Notes: generated by a model from the sequence alone, not told the origin. DNA of 64,000 bases from Chryseobacterium sp. FH1 (GCF_000735135.1 NZ_JPLZ01000006.1:1-64000); one strand, 5' to 3'; numbered from the stretch's first letter, positions 1 to 9,037 are shown. Translations and numbers: made by a program.

Positions 1-117
1 AATAAGATGTTGGTTTTGAACAATATACGCAACAAAATCATTCACCGTATTTTTGCAGTGGTGAACTCCGGCAGAAATTACGAGAAAAACTACCAAAATA
101 ATTTGGTTTGTCCATAG
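1..117 (+). CDS. IS110-family transposase, C-terminal end (partial)
   Basis: Frame 1 is open from the window edge to a TAG at 115-117 and encodes 38 residues. The stretch with NKM, then IRNKIIHRIFAVV, then a tail rich in Tyr, Asn and Lys resembles the extreme C-terminus of IS110/IS116/IS902 transposases (Transposase_20 domain end). The catalytic DEDD domain and the serine-containing domain lie outside the window, so intactness cannot be judged. Alternative: an unrelated protein with a similar basic tail. Assignment rests on recognition of a short segment only. Confidence 0.55.
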   Translation, partial: NKMLVLNNIRNKIIHRIFAVVNSGRNYEKNYQNNLVCP

Positions 118-174
118 AAATCAAGTCGGGCTGCGGATTCGTCGTTAAATCAAGATTTGTCCTAAAACCCAATA

Positions 175-250
175 TTGTTATTCCGTAGGAAATCAATGTA
201 GTAGTTTGACGAGGTCAATCTCAAAGGTCTAGATTCCTAAGGAATGACAA
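175..250. repeat. Decayed inverted repeat of the ATTCCGTAGGAAT type
   Basis: The arm at 175-194 (TTATTCCGTAGGAAATC core) is matched in inverse orientation at 232-250 (GATTCCTAAGGAATGAC core). It is a degraded relative of the perfect repeat at 1709-1764. Just upstream, 117-145 carries a GTCGGGCTGCGGATTC segment that recurs near 22615 and 44496. The remainder of 118-394 shows no gene. Confidence 0.6.
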
Positions 251-394
251 AGGCTTTAAAGTTTTATTCTTTGATGAGCGTAATCGTCTTTGCGAACCTT
301 AAAAATATTTTCAATAAGAATCAAAAAAATCTTAGCGGACTTTGCGTTAAAACCTTAAATCTATCAACCAACAACAATTAACTATCAACCAAAA

Positions 395-1690
395 ATGAAA
401 TACATATCAACAAGAAAACACGAAGAAACCAACATCAAAACAGCCATCCTAAAAGGTTTGGCAGATGACGGCGGACTTTTTATGCCAGAATATATTCCGC
501 AACTTGATGCTGGGTTTTTTGAAAATCTACCGAATCTTAGCTTGCAGGAAATCGGTTTCCAAGTAGCAAAAGAATTCCTCGGCGAGTCCATTTCCGATGA
601 CAATTTGAAAGAAATCATTAATGAAGTTTTGAATTTCGAAATTCCAGCTGTGAAAATCTCGGAGAATATTTATTCCCTGGAATTATTCCACGGTCCAACG
701 ATGGCTTTCAAGGATGTTGGCGCAAGATTTATGGCGAGAATGATGGCTTATTTCTCAGAAGGAAAACCGATGAAAGTTGTCGTGGCGACTTCTGGCGATA
801 CGGGAAGTGCCGTTGCATCAGGATTTTTCAATGTTGTGGGAATTGAGGTTTACATTCTCTATCCAAAAGGAAAAGTCAGTCCGTTGCAGGAAAAACAGTT
901 GACAACTTGGGGCGGAAATATCAAAGCGTTGGAAATCGATGGCACTTTTGACGATTGCCAAGCTTTGGCAAAACAAATTTTGTCCGACGAAGAACTGAAT
1001 CAAAAATTCACTTTGACATCGGCGAATAGTATCAATATTGCCAGATTGATTCCACAATCATTCTATTATTTCTGGGCGTTTGCTCAATTAGAAAAATTAG
1101 GAAAGCCAATTGTTTTCTCAGTTCCTAGCGGGAATTTTGGAAATTTGACAGCTGGGCTTTTTACTAAGAAAATGGGTTTGCCAATTCATCAATTCATAGC
1201 TTCAACCAACGCAAATGATGTCATTCCAAAGTTTTTAGAAACCGGAAATTACGAATCGAAACCTTCAAAACAAACCATCAGCAACGCAATGGACGTTGGC
1301 AATCCAAGCAATTTTGAAAGAATGAAAAGTCTTTTCAATGATGATGTTTCGGAATTCAAAAAAGAAATCGAGTCGTATTCTTTTTCGGATGAAGCGACAA
1401 AAGAGACGATGATAAAAGTTAAAAACGATTTCGGTTATACTTTGGACCCGCACGGCGCGGTGGCTTATTTGGGATTGGAAAAATATTCTGAGAAATCAAA
1501 TGAAGATTTTGTTGGTGTTCTATTGGAAACGGCTCATCCTGCAAAGTTTGTCGAAGTTGTGGAAGAGGTCTTAAAAGGGAAAATCGAAATCCCTGAAAAA
1601 CTGGAAGCTTTCAACAGAAAGGAAAAACAGTCTGTGGAATTTCCAGCGGATTTCGAATTGGTGAAAGCATTTTTGATGGAAGAGAAGTAA
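395..1690 (+). CDS. thrC: Threonine synthase
   Basis: Pyridoxal-phosphate enzyme converting O-phosphohomoserine to threonine, the last step of threonine synthesis, in the cytoplasm. The 431-residue length fits the family. The PLP-binding lysine is K106 in GPTMAFKD, and the phosphate-binding SGDTGSA motif is near residue 133. The N-terminal YISTRKH start is typical, which supports ATG 395. No thrA or thrB lies next to it inside the window; the region to the left is repeat sequence and a transposase tail, so the gene stands alone here. The perfect inverted repeat 20 bases downstream could end its transcript. Assignment is secure. Confidence 0.96.
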   Translation: MKYISTRKHEETNIKTAILKGLADDGGLFMPEYIPQLDAGFFENLPNLSLQEIGFQVAKEFLGESISDDNLKEIINEVLNFEIPAVKISENIYSLELFHGPTMAFKDVGARFMARMMAYFSEGKPMKVVVATSGDTGSAVASGFFNVVGIEVYILYPKGKVSPLQEKQLTTWGGNIKALEIDGTFDDCQALAKQILSDEELNQKFTLTSANSINIARLIPQSFYYFWAFAQLEKLGKPIVFSVPSGNFGNLTAGLFTKKMGLPIHQFIASTNANDVIPKFLETGNYESKPSKQTISNAMDVGNPSNFERMKSLFNDDVSEFKKEIESYSFSDEATKETMIKVKNDFGYTLDPHGAVAYLGLEKYSEKSNEDFVGVLLETAHPAKFVEVVEEVLKGKIEIPEKLEAFNRKEKQSVEFPADFELVKAFLMEEK

Positions 1691-1708
1691 GAGTATGTAT
1701 TCAGTAAG

Positions 1709-1764
1709 TTTGTCATTCCGTAGGAATCTCAACTTAGCTGTCTAGATTCCTACGGAATGACAAA
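1709..1764. repeat. Perfect 21-bp inverted repeat after thrC
   Basis: The arms 1709-1729 and 1744-1764 (TTTGTCATTCCGTAGGAATCT and its exact complement) are separated by 14 bases. Degraded versions occur at 175-250 and near 22668-22693. It is a dispersed palindromic element that could also act as a stem-loop ending thrC transcription. Confidence 0.8.
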
Positions 1765-1839
1765 ATCGTGTTTTATTGAATAGAATTTATTCCAATAAAA
1801 ATACTTTTGATTTTAAGTTCTTAATCCCAAATAAAATCC

Positions 1840-1847
1840 TATCTTTG
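1840..1847 (+). promoter_or_regulatory. Probable -7 box of the rpsO promoter
   Basis: TATCTTTG matches the Bacteroidetes -7 consensus TAnnTTTG and is followed by GCAC, 37 bases before the rpsO start. No good -33 TTTG is seen at the usual spacing. Confidence 0.55.
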
Positions 1848-1884
1848 CACCCGAATTACATAATAATCATTAAATAATATTGGA

Positions 1885-2154
1885 ATGTATTTAACAACTG
1901 AAAAAAAGTCAGAAATTTTCGCAAAGCACGGAAAATCTGCAAATGACACAGGAAGCGCTGAAGGACAGATTGCTCTATTCACTTTTAGAATCAACCACCT
2001 TTCTCAGCACTTGAAAGCTAACCGTCACGATTTTGCTACTGAGAGATCTCTAGTGAAATTGGTAGGTAAGAGAAAATCTCTTCTTGATTATTTGAAGAAG
2101 AAAGAAATCTCTAGATACAGAGCTATCATCGCTGAATTGGGAATCAGAAAATAA
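1885..2154 (+). CDS. rpsO: 30S ribosomal protein S15
   Basis: Small-subunit protein that binds the central domain of 16S rRNA early in assembly. The 89-residue length is exactly that of the family, with the characteristic GSAEGQIA and SRYRAIIAELGIRK segments. It is monocistronic, with its own -7 box upstream and an intrinsic terminator 25 bases downstream. In many bacteria rpsO is next to pnp; here pnp is 56 kb away, with its own promoter. Assignment is secure. Confidence 0.98.
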   Translation: MYLTTEKKSEIFAKHGKSANDTGSAEGQIALFTFRINHLSQHLKANRHDFATERSLVKLVGKRKSLLDYLKKKEISRYRAIIAELGIRK

Positions 2155-2177
2155 TTTCCGCTTTCAAGCAAAAAACA

Positions 2178-2207
2178 AAAGCAACTCAATTTGGGTTGCT
2201 TTTTTTG
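2178..2207 (+). terminator. Intrinsic terminator of rpsO
   Basis: The hairpin AGCAACTC / GGGTTGCT is followed by a run of seven T. It abuts the stop codon of the convergent DUF2971 gene. Confidence 0.85.
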
Positions 2208-2891
2208 TTATTTTACTGCTCGAATTTTGATACTAAAATTCTCACGATTAATAATACTTTTATAAATTTTGATATGTTTTTGATTGGCAATTTTTTTTAA
2301 ATACTCTTCAATAATGATATTTGTATTTGCTCCTATTATTATTGATTTGATAGATGTTGCATCATATTTAACTAAGCCAAATTTATCAGATAAAAATCGA
2401 AATTCTTTTTCATATTTCCAACCTAAACTTTTATTAAATAAATATTCATCGTAAGAATTTTCGAATAATTGCATTTTTTTACTTTTCGGAGAGTAAATTA
2501 CTTCAGAAGACTTAGTTACTTTTCTTATGTTTTCTTCAACGTTAAAACTCTCCAATGTAAAATCATATTCAACTACATAACCTTTGTGATTATCACAATA
2601 GTGGCTCCATAGAACTAAATTGTTTTTTGACTTTGATAGTGATAAAACTCCAACTGATTGATTTTTTAGAAAACTGCTATCTAATAATTGGTTTTTATAT
2701 TTCTCAGTTGAATACTTCCTTTTGGGTAATAAATAATCAAAATTTTTGGGATTTTCAAAATTGGCTATACCTTCAAAAGGGTCGTTAAGATATTCTATTT
2801 TTGAAAACCAAATTTCATCATTTAGAATACAATTTAAATCTCTTTCCACGTCAGAAATTTTTATTGCATTCTTATATTTATAGAGTTTCAT
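2208..2891 (-). CDS. DUF2971 family protein
   Basis: 227 residues, cytoplasmic, function unknown. The family signature is visible: LVLWSHYCDNHKGYVVEYD near residues 92-110 and a WKYEKEFRF segment near 158-166, matching the WxHYAxxHxGxxIEF and WxYExEWR blocks of DUF2971. Members are scattered in bacterial genomes and often sit in variable regions. The gene lies 40 bases downstream of the YfhO-like gene on the same strand and converges on rpsO. It is noticeably more AT-rich than its neighbours, which suggests acquisition by transfer. Function is not assigned. Confidence 0.8.
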   Translation of the reverse strand: MKLYKYKNAIKISDVERDLNCILNDEIWFSKIEYLNDPFEGIANFENPKNFDYLLPKRKYSTEKYKNQLLDSSFLKNQSVGVLSLSKSKNNLVLWSHYCDNHKGYVVEYDFTLESFNVEENIRKVTKSSEVIYSPKSKKMQLFENSYDEYLFNKSLGWKYEKEFRFLSDKFGLVKYDATSIKSIIIGANTNIIIEEYLKKIANQKHIKIYKSIINRENFSIKIRAVK

Positions 2892-2931
2892 TGGAAGGAG
2901 TAGTCTAATTAAGTATTTAAAAATAGTTTAT

Positions 2932-5463
2932 TTAAAGACTAACAATTTCTTTGTTCCTTTTAAACAGAAAATAAACCCCAATCAAACTCAACAAAACAAA
3001 CAATCCAAAACTTATCAAAGAAAATAATTTCCCAGTCTCGATAACGGCTGGTTCAAATTTCATTTCAATTTTGTGCTTTCCTGCTGGAACGTAAAGCGCT
3101 CTCAAAAGGTAATTGGCTTTGATGTAATCCACTTTGTTTCCGTCCAGATAAACATTCCAGCCGTGAGGATAATAAACCTCAGAAAAGACCGCTAATTGAG
3201 GCGTTTTGGAAGATGAATCAAATGACAATGCGTTTGGCTGATAAGATTTCAAAGCCAAAAACGCCGTTGAATCTTTTACCAGATTTTTCCCGTTGAAATA
3301 AGCTTTGTCATCTTTAGAAATCACCGCGATTTTTTTGGTGTCAAGATTTCCTGTTTCATTCAGTTCCTCGTTTGGATTGTTTACGAATTTGATGTCAGAA
3401 ACAAACCACGCATTGCCGTTGGCTTCAGGGTTTGGAGAGATTTCTGGTTTTTGCTGGTCGCCAACTAGGAAGTATTTGGTGTTCAGCATATTCAGGATTC
3501 GGATGGTTTTTACCTGGTCTGTGGTTGAGAAATATTTGTTGATTAAATCATCGTAACGTCTCAGTTTAACCGCGTGATAACCGCCGATTGAAGATTTGAA
3601 ATAAGAAGTATTCGTCTCACTGAAAGTTCCTAAAACATTGTTGAAAATCCTGTAATGGTCTTTATCTTTTTCAGCGATGGTTTGTAAGGCTTTGTTCACT
3701 TCGGTCTGTTGCAAAAGGCTTTGAACAAAAGAATTGTCGCCCGCTTTGCTCATCAGATATTCCGAGTTTTCGGTTTGGAAGGGATAATCTGCGAAGGTTT
3801 TATCAACGTAATTATCATCGTTCAGATAACGTCTGTTCACCGTCCAAAGGTCAAACAAGCTCACGAATCCGATGATTAATAAAACGATGTTGACATTCAG
3901 TTTTTTCTTTAATCCAAAAAATAAAACGCCGGCTGTAATCAAAACATAAATAATCGCTTTCAAAGCATCGGTTTGGAACATCGACGCTCTTTCATCAACC
4001 AAATAATCCAACACATACGGCGGAAGATAAGTTTTCTCATTCGCGGTGTAGAAACCTAAAATTCCTTTCCCGAAAACCATAAAAATCAATGTGATTCCGA
4101 GAACGCTTCCTGAAACATAAAGCAGGATTTTCTTTTTGTATTCCTCGGTCAGATTTTCATCCGTAAAGAATTTATACAAGCCAAGAATCGCAATCAAAGG
4201 GAATAAGAATTCCACAACCACCAAGATAGAAGACGGTGCACGGAACTTGTTGTACAACGGCACATAATCGATGAAGAAATCCGTCAGCGCAGAGAAATTG
4301 CTTCCCCAAGCCAAGAAAATCGTTAAAATCGAAGCACCCAAAATCCAATATCTGTACTTTCTTCCAGCAAAGAAGAATCCTAAAACTGCCAAGAAACAAA
4401 CCACAGCACCTTGATAAGCCGGTCCAGAAGTGGTCGGCTGGTCGCCCCAATAGGTCGGACTTCCGAAACCTCTGAGGAACATATCGTATTCTTGTTGGGA
4501 TTTGATGTTGTCCTGAGCCAAAACCTGGATTTGTTCCATTATTTTGTCGGAACCTTCTTCCTGACTTGCGCCTCCCATCAATCTAGGAATGAATAAGTTA
4601 AGTGTTTCTAGTTTTCCGTAGCTCCACATTGTTATGCTTTCTTTGTCCATTCCGGATTTTCCAGCGGTGTGATTTTTATCGTTCAGGATTTGCTTTCCAC
4701 GAACAGTTTCCTTCACGTATTCGGCATTTGCCATTAGTCTTTGCGAGTTCATTCCAACGCCGATGATTCCAGCGACGGCAACGATTCCTGTCGAAATTAA
4801 GAAATGTTTCCATTCGATTTTCCCTTTGATGGCTCTAATCAATTCCGAAAGGAATAAAAATCCTAATCCGAGGAACAGATAATAAGTCATCTGTGGGTGA
4901 TTCGCACAAATCTGAAGTCCCATAAATAGGGTAGTGGTGATGAATCCGAGAATATATTTTTTCCTAAAGTAAACCAATAAAATCCCCGCTACCAATGGCG
5001 CAAAGTAGGCAATCGTATGAACTTTTCCGTTGTGTCCAGCCGAAATAATGATGTAAAAATAAGTTGACAATCCAAAGAATGTCGCGCCCAGCAAAGCATA
5101 TTTCCAGTTTCTAACAGCCACCATTCCCAAAAAGAAAAATCCGGCAAACAGCAAGAACAGGTAGTTTGCAGGTTTCGGAAGGAACAAAAACAAATCGTCA
5201 ATTTTCTTGATGACATCGCCACGAAATTGCGCGCCAGTCTGATAAGTCGGCATTCCGCCAAACATTGCGTCGCTCCAATAGGTTTCGTTTTCGTTGTTCG
5301 CACGGTATTGCAAAAGTTCTTCCGCGCCACCTTTGTAGAAAACGATATCGTGTTGCATCAAACGTTTTCCAGAGATGACAGGATTGGCGTAAACCACCGC
5401 CAGCAAAATGAAAACAACCAAACTTGCAAGGATGAAAATGAGATTTTTCTTGTTTTTGAACAT
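2932..5463 (-). CDS. YfhO-family multipass membrane protein
   Basis: 843 residues with an N-terminal membrane segment (about 8-27), a periplasmic loop, a run of about ten further hydrophobic segments between 95 and 540, a large soluble region (about 560-800) and a final membrane helix near 815-835. This is the layout of Bacteroidetes YfhO-like proteins, a GT-C-type glycosyltransferase-like fold. The segment FDSSSKTPQL followed by VYYPHGWNVYLDGNK in the last 150 residues is characteristic of the family. In Firmicutes YfhO acts in lipoteichoic acid glycosylation; the substrate in Bacteroidetes is not known, so a role in cell-envelope glycosylation is inference. The region between it and DUF4834 contains a strong hairpin, so it probably has its own promoter. 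Confidence 0.85.
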   Translation of the reverse strand: MFKNKKNLIFILASLVVFILLAVVYANPVISGKRLMQHDIVFYKGGAEELLQYRANNENETYWSDAMFGGMPTYQTGAQFRGDVIKKIDDLFLFLPKPANYLFLLFAGFFFLGMVAVRNWKYALLGATFFGLSTYFYIIISAGHNGKVHTIAYFAPLVAGILLVYFRKKYILGFITTTLFMGLQICANHPQMTYYLFLGLGFLFLSELIRAIKGKIEWKHFLISTGIVAVAGIIGVGMNSQRLMANAEYVKETVRGKQILNDKNHTAGKSGMDKESITMWSYGKLETLNLFIPRLMGGASQEEGSDKIMEQIQVLAQDNIKSQQEYDMFLRGFGSPTYWGDQPTTSGPAYQGAVVCFLAVLGFFFAGRKYRYWILGASILTIFLAWGSNFSALTDFFIDYVPLYNKFRAPSSILVVVEFLFPLIAILGLYKFFTDENLTEEYKKKILLYVSGSVLGITLIFMVFGKGILGFYTANEKTYLPPYVLDYLVDERASMFQTDALKAIIYVLITAGVLFFGLKKKLNVNIVLLIIGFVSLFDLWTVNRRYLNDDNYVDKTFADYPFQTENSEYLMSKAGDNSFVQSLLQQTEVNKALQTIAEKDKDHYRIFNNVLGTFSETNTSYFKSSIGGYHAVKLRRYDDLINKYFSTTDQVKTIRILNMLNTKYFLVGDQQKPEISPNPEANGNAWFVSDIKFVNNPNEELNETGNLDTKKIAVISKDDKAYFNGKNLVKDSTAFLALKSYQPNALSFDSSSKTPQLAVFSEVYYPHGWNVYLDGNKVDYIKANYLLRALYVPAGKHKIEMKFEPAVIETGKLFSLISFGLFVLLSLIGVYFLFKRNKEIVSL

Positions 5464-5570
5464 AGATGTTAGATATTAAGCTTTATATATTAGATTTGAA
5501 ATCAGCGTTTTAACAATTAATATCAATTATCAAATGGCTTTAAACTTTCAAATTCCAAATTTAATATTAA

Positions 5571-5604
5571 AAAACCTTTCAGACTTAATAATCTGAAAGG
5601 TTTT
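5571..5604. terminator. Bidirectional hairpin terminator after DUF4834
   Basis: AAAACCTTTCAGA (5571-5583) pairs exactly with TCTGAAAGGTTTT (5592-5604), with an 8-base loop. It is A-rich on one side and T-rich on the other, so it can act on either strand. It closes the leftward DUF6263-DUF4834 transcript before the YfhO gene. Confidence 0.75.
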
Positions 5605-5629
5605 ATGTTTATTTTATGTCAGAATCTGA

Positions 5630-5857
5630 CTATTGTTTTTTCTCTTCTTTTATTTCCTCAAAATCCACCGTTTCCGCATCCCATTTTACTTTTTGTTCGG
5701 GCATTTTTTTCGAACTGGTTTGCTGGTTTTGCTGTTGATTTTTTGGATTCAGAGTGGGGAAGTTTTTATAAAACGCACTGAAAAACAAGCGCTTCAAAAT
5801 ATTCCAAACGAAGAATATGATGATGGTTGCTATGATGAGTTCTAAAATGTATTTCAT
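5630..5857 (-). CDS. DUF4834 family small membrane protein
   Basis: 75 residues with one N-terminal membrane helix (about 3-22), a Gln-rich linker and an acidic C-terminus with the family-typical WDAETVDFEEI segment. This matches DUF4834, a Bacteroidetes-specific family of small membrane-anchored proteins of unknown function. It lies 9 bases downstream of the DUF6263 lipoprotein gene on the same strand, so the two are probably co-transcribed. Confidence 0.75.
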   Translation of the reverse strand: MKYILELIIATIIIFFVWNILKRLFFSAFYKNFPTLNPKNQQQNQQTSSKKMPEQKVKWDAETVDFEEIKEEKKQ

Positions 5858-5866
5858 TTCCTGTTC

Positions 5867-6910
5867 TTATTTATAGGATGGATTAATGATGATAGAAGTG
5901 GTGGAATTCTTGCTCATACTCTGGGTTTGCTTGCCATCGGAAACCGTTTCTTTTTGATTGGTTTTGATGGAAAGGTTTTGGTTCAGTAGCCAACCAGTGT
6001 TTTCATCCACAATGATTTTCCCACTTTGCGAACCGCCCATACTCATCGAGTGTGTCATTCCGTTTTGGGATTGCTTGTCCGATTTGGATGGAATCACCCC
6101 AGTTACGGTAATTTCTGCTTTTCCGTCTTCAACTTTTGTCAAGGTGAAAGTCAGGTTTTGTTTCAATTTTCCGCTTGGGTCGATGTCTTCGGAAGTGGTC
6201 CATTTTTCTCCGATTTTCGTTCCTTTTACGGGAAGAAGTTTTAGGTTTTTGCCCAATTGTTCCTTCATCATTTCCTCGTTGAAACCAGCTTTGAAGCTTT
6301 CTATAAAGCCATCCTGCTGTTTCTTATCTTTCACAGTTCCAGCAATTGCTTTCTTCAAATTGTTGTAAATGGCATCAAATCCTGTAACCGATTTGATATT
6401 TCCCGAAGCATCCATTTTCACGTTCAGTTTATTTCCTGCCAAACCTTTGCTCACAAGATATTCCATTTTCAGATTTTCCTCTTTTGGAGCGGGCTGTTTG
6501 GTGTCGATGGTCAACGTCTTTCCGTTTGAAGTGCTGGACATTCTTTTGCCCACCATATTCAAAGTCAAATCGTAGATGTTGTCTTTGAAATCATTGACTG
6601 TCACAGACATTTCGTCCGTCGTTTCATTGGTTCCAGACATTGTTTTTCCATCTGGCGTTGTCAAAGACTGGATTTCTCTTTGATAAGAAACCAACGGATA
6701 AGTCACGCCTTTTTCAAGAATGAATTTTTGTTTGAAAATGCCACTACTGTCAGCAATCGCTTTCGGTTTTGAAGCTTCTTCGTCGGAAACTTCCACGGTT
6801 ACAGTTTCAGTTTTTCCGGTTTTTGGGTCAACTCTTGTAACGGTTTTTGTTTCCTTTTTACAAGCGACCAATGTTATGGCAATTAGCGCAAGCGCTGTTA
6901 TTTTTTTCAT
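5867..6910 (-). CDS. DUF6263 family lipoprotein
   Basis: 347 residues beginning with a lipoprotein signal peptide; the lipobox LVAC places the lipidated cysteine at residue 17. The mature protein is lysine- and threonine-rich with repeated beta-strand patterns, and resembles DUF6263 proteins of Bacteroidetes (blocks such as KGTKIGEKW and DENTGWLL). It is probably anchored in the outer or inner membrane facing the periplasm. It is followed 9 bases later by DUF4834 and preceded 72 bases upstream by rlmB on the same strand. Function unknown. Confidence 0.75.
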   Translation of the reverse strand: MKKITALALIAITLVACKKETKTVTRVDPKTGKTETVTVEVSDEEASKPKAIADSSGIFKQKFILEKGVTYPLVSYQREIQSLTTPDGKTMSGTNETTDEMSVTVNDFKDNIYDLTLNMVGKRMSSTSNGKTLTIDTKQPAPKEENLKMEYLVSKGLAGNKLNVKMDASGNIKSVTGFDAIYNNLKKAIAGTVKDKKQQDGFIESFKAGFNEEMMKEQLGKNLKLLPVKGTKIGEKWTTSEDIDPSGKLKQNLTFTLTKVEDGKAEITVTGVIPSKSDKQSQNGMTHSMSMGGSQSGKIIVDENTGWLLNQNLSIKTNQKETVSDGKQTQSMSKNSTTSIIINPSYK

Positions 6911-6982
6911 AATTGATGTTTAATAATAAATTATAATTGATGTTTTGATAATTATCAAGTTGATTTCTATCAAACAAAACTA

Positions 6983-7738
6983 TCAACCAGCAACAACTAT
7001 CTTCTGTCTCACGGCTTCATAAAGAATCGCGCCACACGCTACAGAGACGTTTAGGGATTGGGTTTTACCTTCGATTGGCAATTTTATTTTTTCATCGGAG
7101 TGGTGAAGCACTTCTTTTGAGATTCCCGTTTCCTCATTTCCCATTACGATTGCGCACGGTTCTGTGAAGTCCACGTCGTATATCAATTTCTGCGCCTTTT
7201 CCGTTGCTGAGAATACTTTGATGCCACTTTGCTGAAGGAAATCTACCGAGTGGGCAAGATTTTTTTCTTTACAGATTTTGATATTATAAATCGCTCCAGC
7301 CGAAGTTTTGATAGCATCAGAATTAATTGGCGCACCACCTTTTTCTGGAATCAAAATCGCGTCAACACCCACACATTCAGCGGTTCTACAGATAGCTCCG
7401 AAGTTCCGAACATCGGTCAATCTATCAAGAATTAAAATAAATGGCGTCTTTCCTTCTTCAAAAAGCTGAGGCAACACATCCTCGATTTTGTGAAACGGAA
7501 CGTCTGAGATGAAGGCCACCACACCTTGGTGGTTTTTTCGTGTAAAACGGTTGAGTTTTTCTACGGGAACGTAGTTTGGGCGGAGATTATGCTTGGCCAA
7601 AAGTTGCTTCAGTTCGAAGTAAATTTCGCCCGTCAAAGCGTTTTGTAAAAATATTTTATCTACGGTTTTTCCGGCTTCTAAGGCTTCCATCACTGGCCTT
7701 AAACCGAATATGAAATCGTCTTTTTTCTCTGGATTCAT
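6983..7738 (-). CDS. rlmB: 23S rRNA (guanosine-2'-O)-methyltransferase RlmB
   Basis: SpoU/TrmH-family enzyme that uses S-adenosylmethionine to 2'-O-methylate a guanosine in the 23S rRNA peptidyl-transferase region. An N-terminal substrate-binding domain (residues about 5-75) starts FIFGLRPVMEAL; the SPOUT knot domain follows with DRLTDVRNFGAICR, MGNEETGIS and SLNVSVACGAILYE. The frame is open 28 codons further upstream, but family members start at MNPEKKDD-like sequence, so ATG 7738 is chosen. This gives 251 residues, the usual length. A MITE-like repeat lies immediately upstream (7815-7949). Confidence 0.93.
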   Translation of the reverse strand: MNPEKKDDFIFGLRPVMEALEAGKTVDKIFLQNALTGEIYFELKQLLAKHNLRPNYVPVEKLNRFTRKNHQGVVAFISDVPFHKIEDVLPQLFEEGKTPFILILDRLTDVRNFGAICRTAECVGVDAILIPEKGGAPINSDAIKTSAGAIYNIKICKEKNLAHSVDFLQQSGIKVFSATEKAQKLIYDVDFTEPCAIVMGNEETGISKEVLHHSDEKIKLPIEGKTQSLNVSVACGAILYEAVRQKIVVAG

Positions 7739-7814
7739 TAATGAGATTTTGTTTTGCAAAAGTAGTCTTTTTGAGATTAATTTTATCTTAACAAAATTGT
7801 AAAGTTCTTGTTTG

Positions 7815-7949
7815 AACCACAAAAGTCACAAAAGGAAATCATTTGTAGGAAAAATTTAGAATAAGCGCAAAAAAGAAAATTTTACAGAAAGTCTTTTTTG
7901 AACTTTTAAAAAACATATTAAAGAAAAAACTTTTGTCCCTTTTGTGGTT
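7815..7949. repeat. MITE-like element with terminal inverted repeats, copy 1
   Basis: The element begins AACCACAAAAGTCACAAAAG and ends CTTTTGTCCCTTTTGTGGTT. A second copy of nearly equal length is at 16823-16959. The internal sequence shares the block CTTTTTTGAACTTTT followed by ATTAAAGAAA. It is non-coding and AT-rich, with no open frame for a transposase, so it would be a non-autonomous or relic element. No target-site duplication is evident. Confidence 0.7.
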
Positions 7950-7950
7950 T

Positions 7951-8385
7951 TTAATCCAACACAAAAACTAAAAACTCGTCATTTTCAGTTTTGAATTTCA
8001 AATCGCCCGTTTTTCTGTAATCTTCAAAAAGTGGCGTTGGAAACTTATCATCGAATTGTTTGGTCTTGAAGAATTTTCCCTTTATTTTTAAAGGGATTTT
8101 CTTAATCAATTTATCCGTCGTCACCGGAATTTTGAATTTCCTTTTCTCAGGATCTTTGGAATCGACGTAAAAACAATGTGCAATCAATTCAGCCTTGTCA
8201 ACATATTTTTCGTAGTCAGCAGTTTTTACAAAATTTGGAAGGTTAGTGTCTTCCCAAGTCAGATAAAGAACTTCGATTTCCTGAGTTTTGCTGATAGGTT
8301 GGTAATATTTGAATCGCTCATTATCGGAAATCGAAAATGATAAAACTCCCAAGAGGAAAATCGGAAAAAGGAATCTGAATTTCAT
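7951..8385 (-). CDS. Exported protein of unknown function
   Basis: 144 residues. The N-terminus is a signal peptide or membrane anchor (basic KFR, then a hydrophobic run to about residue 19). The mature part has alternating charged and hydrophobic residues with no motif I recognise. The gene sits 3 bases downstream of the DinB-family gene on the same strand, so the two are likely one operon. Its stop codon lies 1 base from the end of the MITE-like element, which may supply the transcript end. No function assigned. Confidence 0.7.
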   Translation of the reverse strand: MKFRFLFPIFLLGVLSFSISDNERFKYYQPISKTQEIEVLYLTWEDTNLPNFVKTADYEKYVDKAELIAHCFYVDSKDPEKRKFKIPVTTDKLIKKIPLKIKGKFFKTKQFDDKFPTPLFEDYRKTGDLKFKTENDEFLVFVLD

Positions 8386-8388
8386 TAA

Positions 8389-8865
8389 TTATAAACTTAA
8401 TCCTTCCGCAATCAAAGCTCTTTTCTGAGCCAAAATATAACCGTAATGAATGCTTTCGTGCATATTGTTGAAGATGATAGCGTCCTGTACATTTTTCAAA
8501 TCAATCCCAAAACTCGTGGAATAAGGGGTGTAATCCGAGAAGAAGTCATCATCATAATCCTTCATCAGGATTTTTGAAGTTTCAATTAATAGGTAAGCCA
8601 AATCCTCCATTTCGGATTGTTTGACATCCACGTTGGCGAAAGTTCCTTTTTTGTAAGTTTCCACCCAATATTTGTCGATTCTGAATTGGTTTCCGCTGAG
8701 ATAATAGCAAAGTAACTGTTGCTGGGCCACGCAATGCGCGATGTTCCAATAAATATTGTTGTTGAATCCGTCTGGAATTGTCAGAAGGTCTTTTTCTGAG
8801 GTCGTTTGTAGAATATTTAAAAGGTTTTTTCGAACCTGTCTATGATTGGCAAAATGATAATTCAT
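8389..8865 (-). CDS. DinB-family (DinB_2) protein
   Basis: 158 residues forming a predicted four-helix bundle. The histidines expected to bind metal in the DinB/YfiT fold are visible: IAHCVAQQ in helix 2 (about residue 49) and NNMHESIHYGY in the last helices (about 134-141). Family members include metal-dependent thiol transferases and many proteins of unknown substrate. It is first in a two-gene leftward operon with the exported protein at 7951-8385. Confidence 0.82.
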   Translation of the reverse strand: MNYHFANHRQVRKNLLNILQTTSEKDLLTIPDGFNNNIYWNIAHCVAQQQLLCYYLSGNQFRIDKYWVETYKKGTFANVDVKQSEMEDLAYLLIETSKILMKDYDDDFFSDYTPYSTSFGIDLKNVQDAIIFNNMHESIHYGYILAQKRALIAEGLSL

Positions 8866-9029
8866 TTTCGGAGAGAAATTTATTTAGTCCAAAGTTATAT
8901 TAATTATAAATAAACGACAAATTATTGAGATTTATTAGCAAAAAGTAAATCAGTTTGCTCAAAACTTCCATCATCTGGCTTCCAACTTCCATCTCTTTAA
9001 CAAATATTTAACGGAAGTTTGGCAATTGT

Positions 9030-9037
9030 TATGTTTG
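9030..9037 (+). promoter_or_regulatory. Possible -7 box for the moxR/bat operon
   Basis: TATGTTTG fits TAnnTTTG and lies 49 bases before the MoxR start. No clear -33 element sits at 19-21 bases, so the call is tentative. Confidence 0.35.

Noticed and set aside
2208-2891. Abortive-infection or toxin gene
   Set aside because: DUF2971 members are sometimes near defence genes, but here the neighbours are ordinary and no toxin motif is visible.
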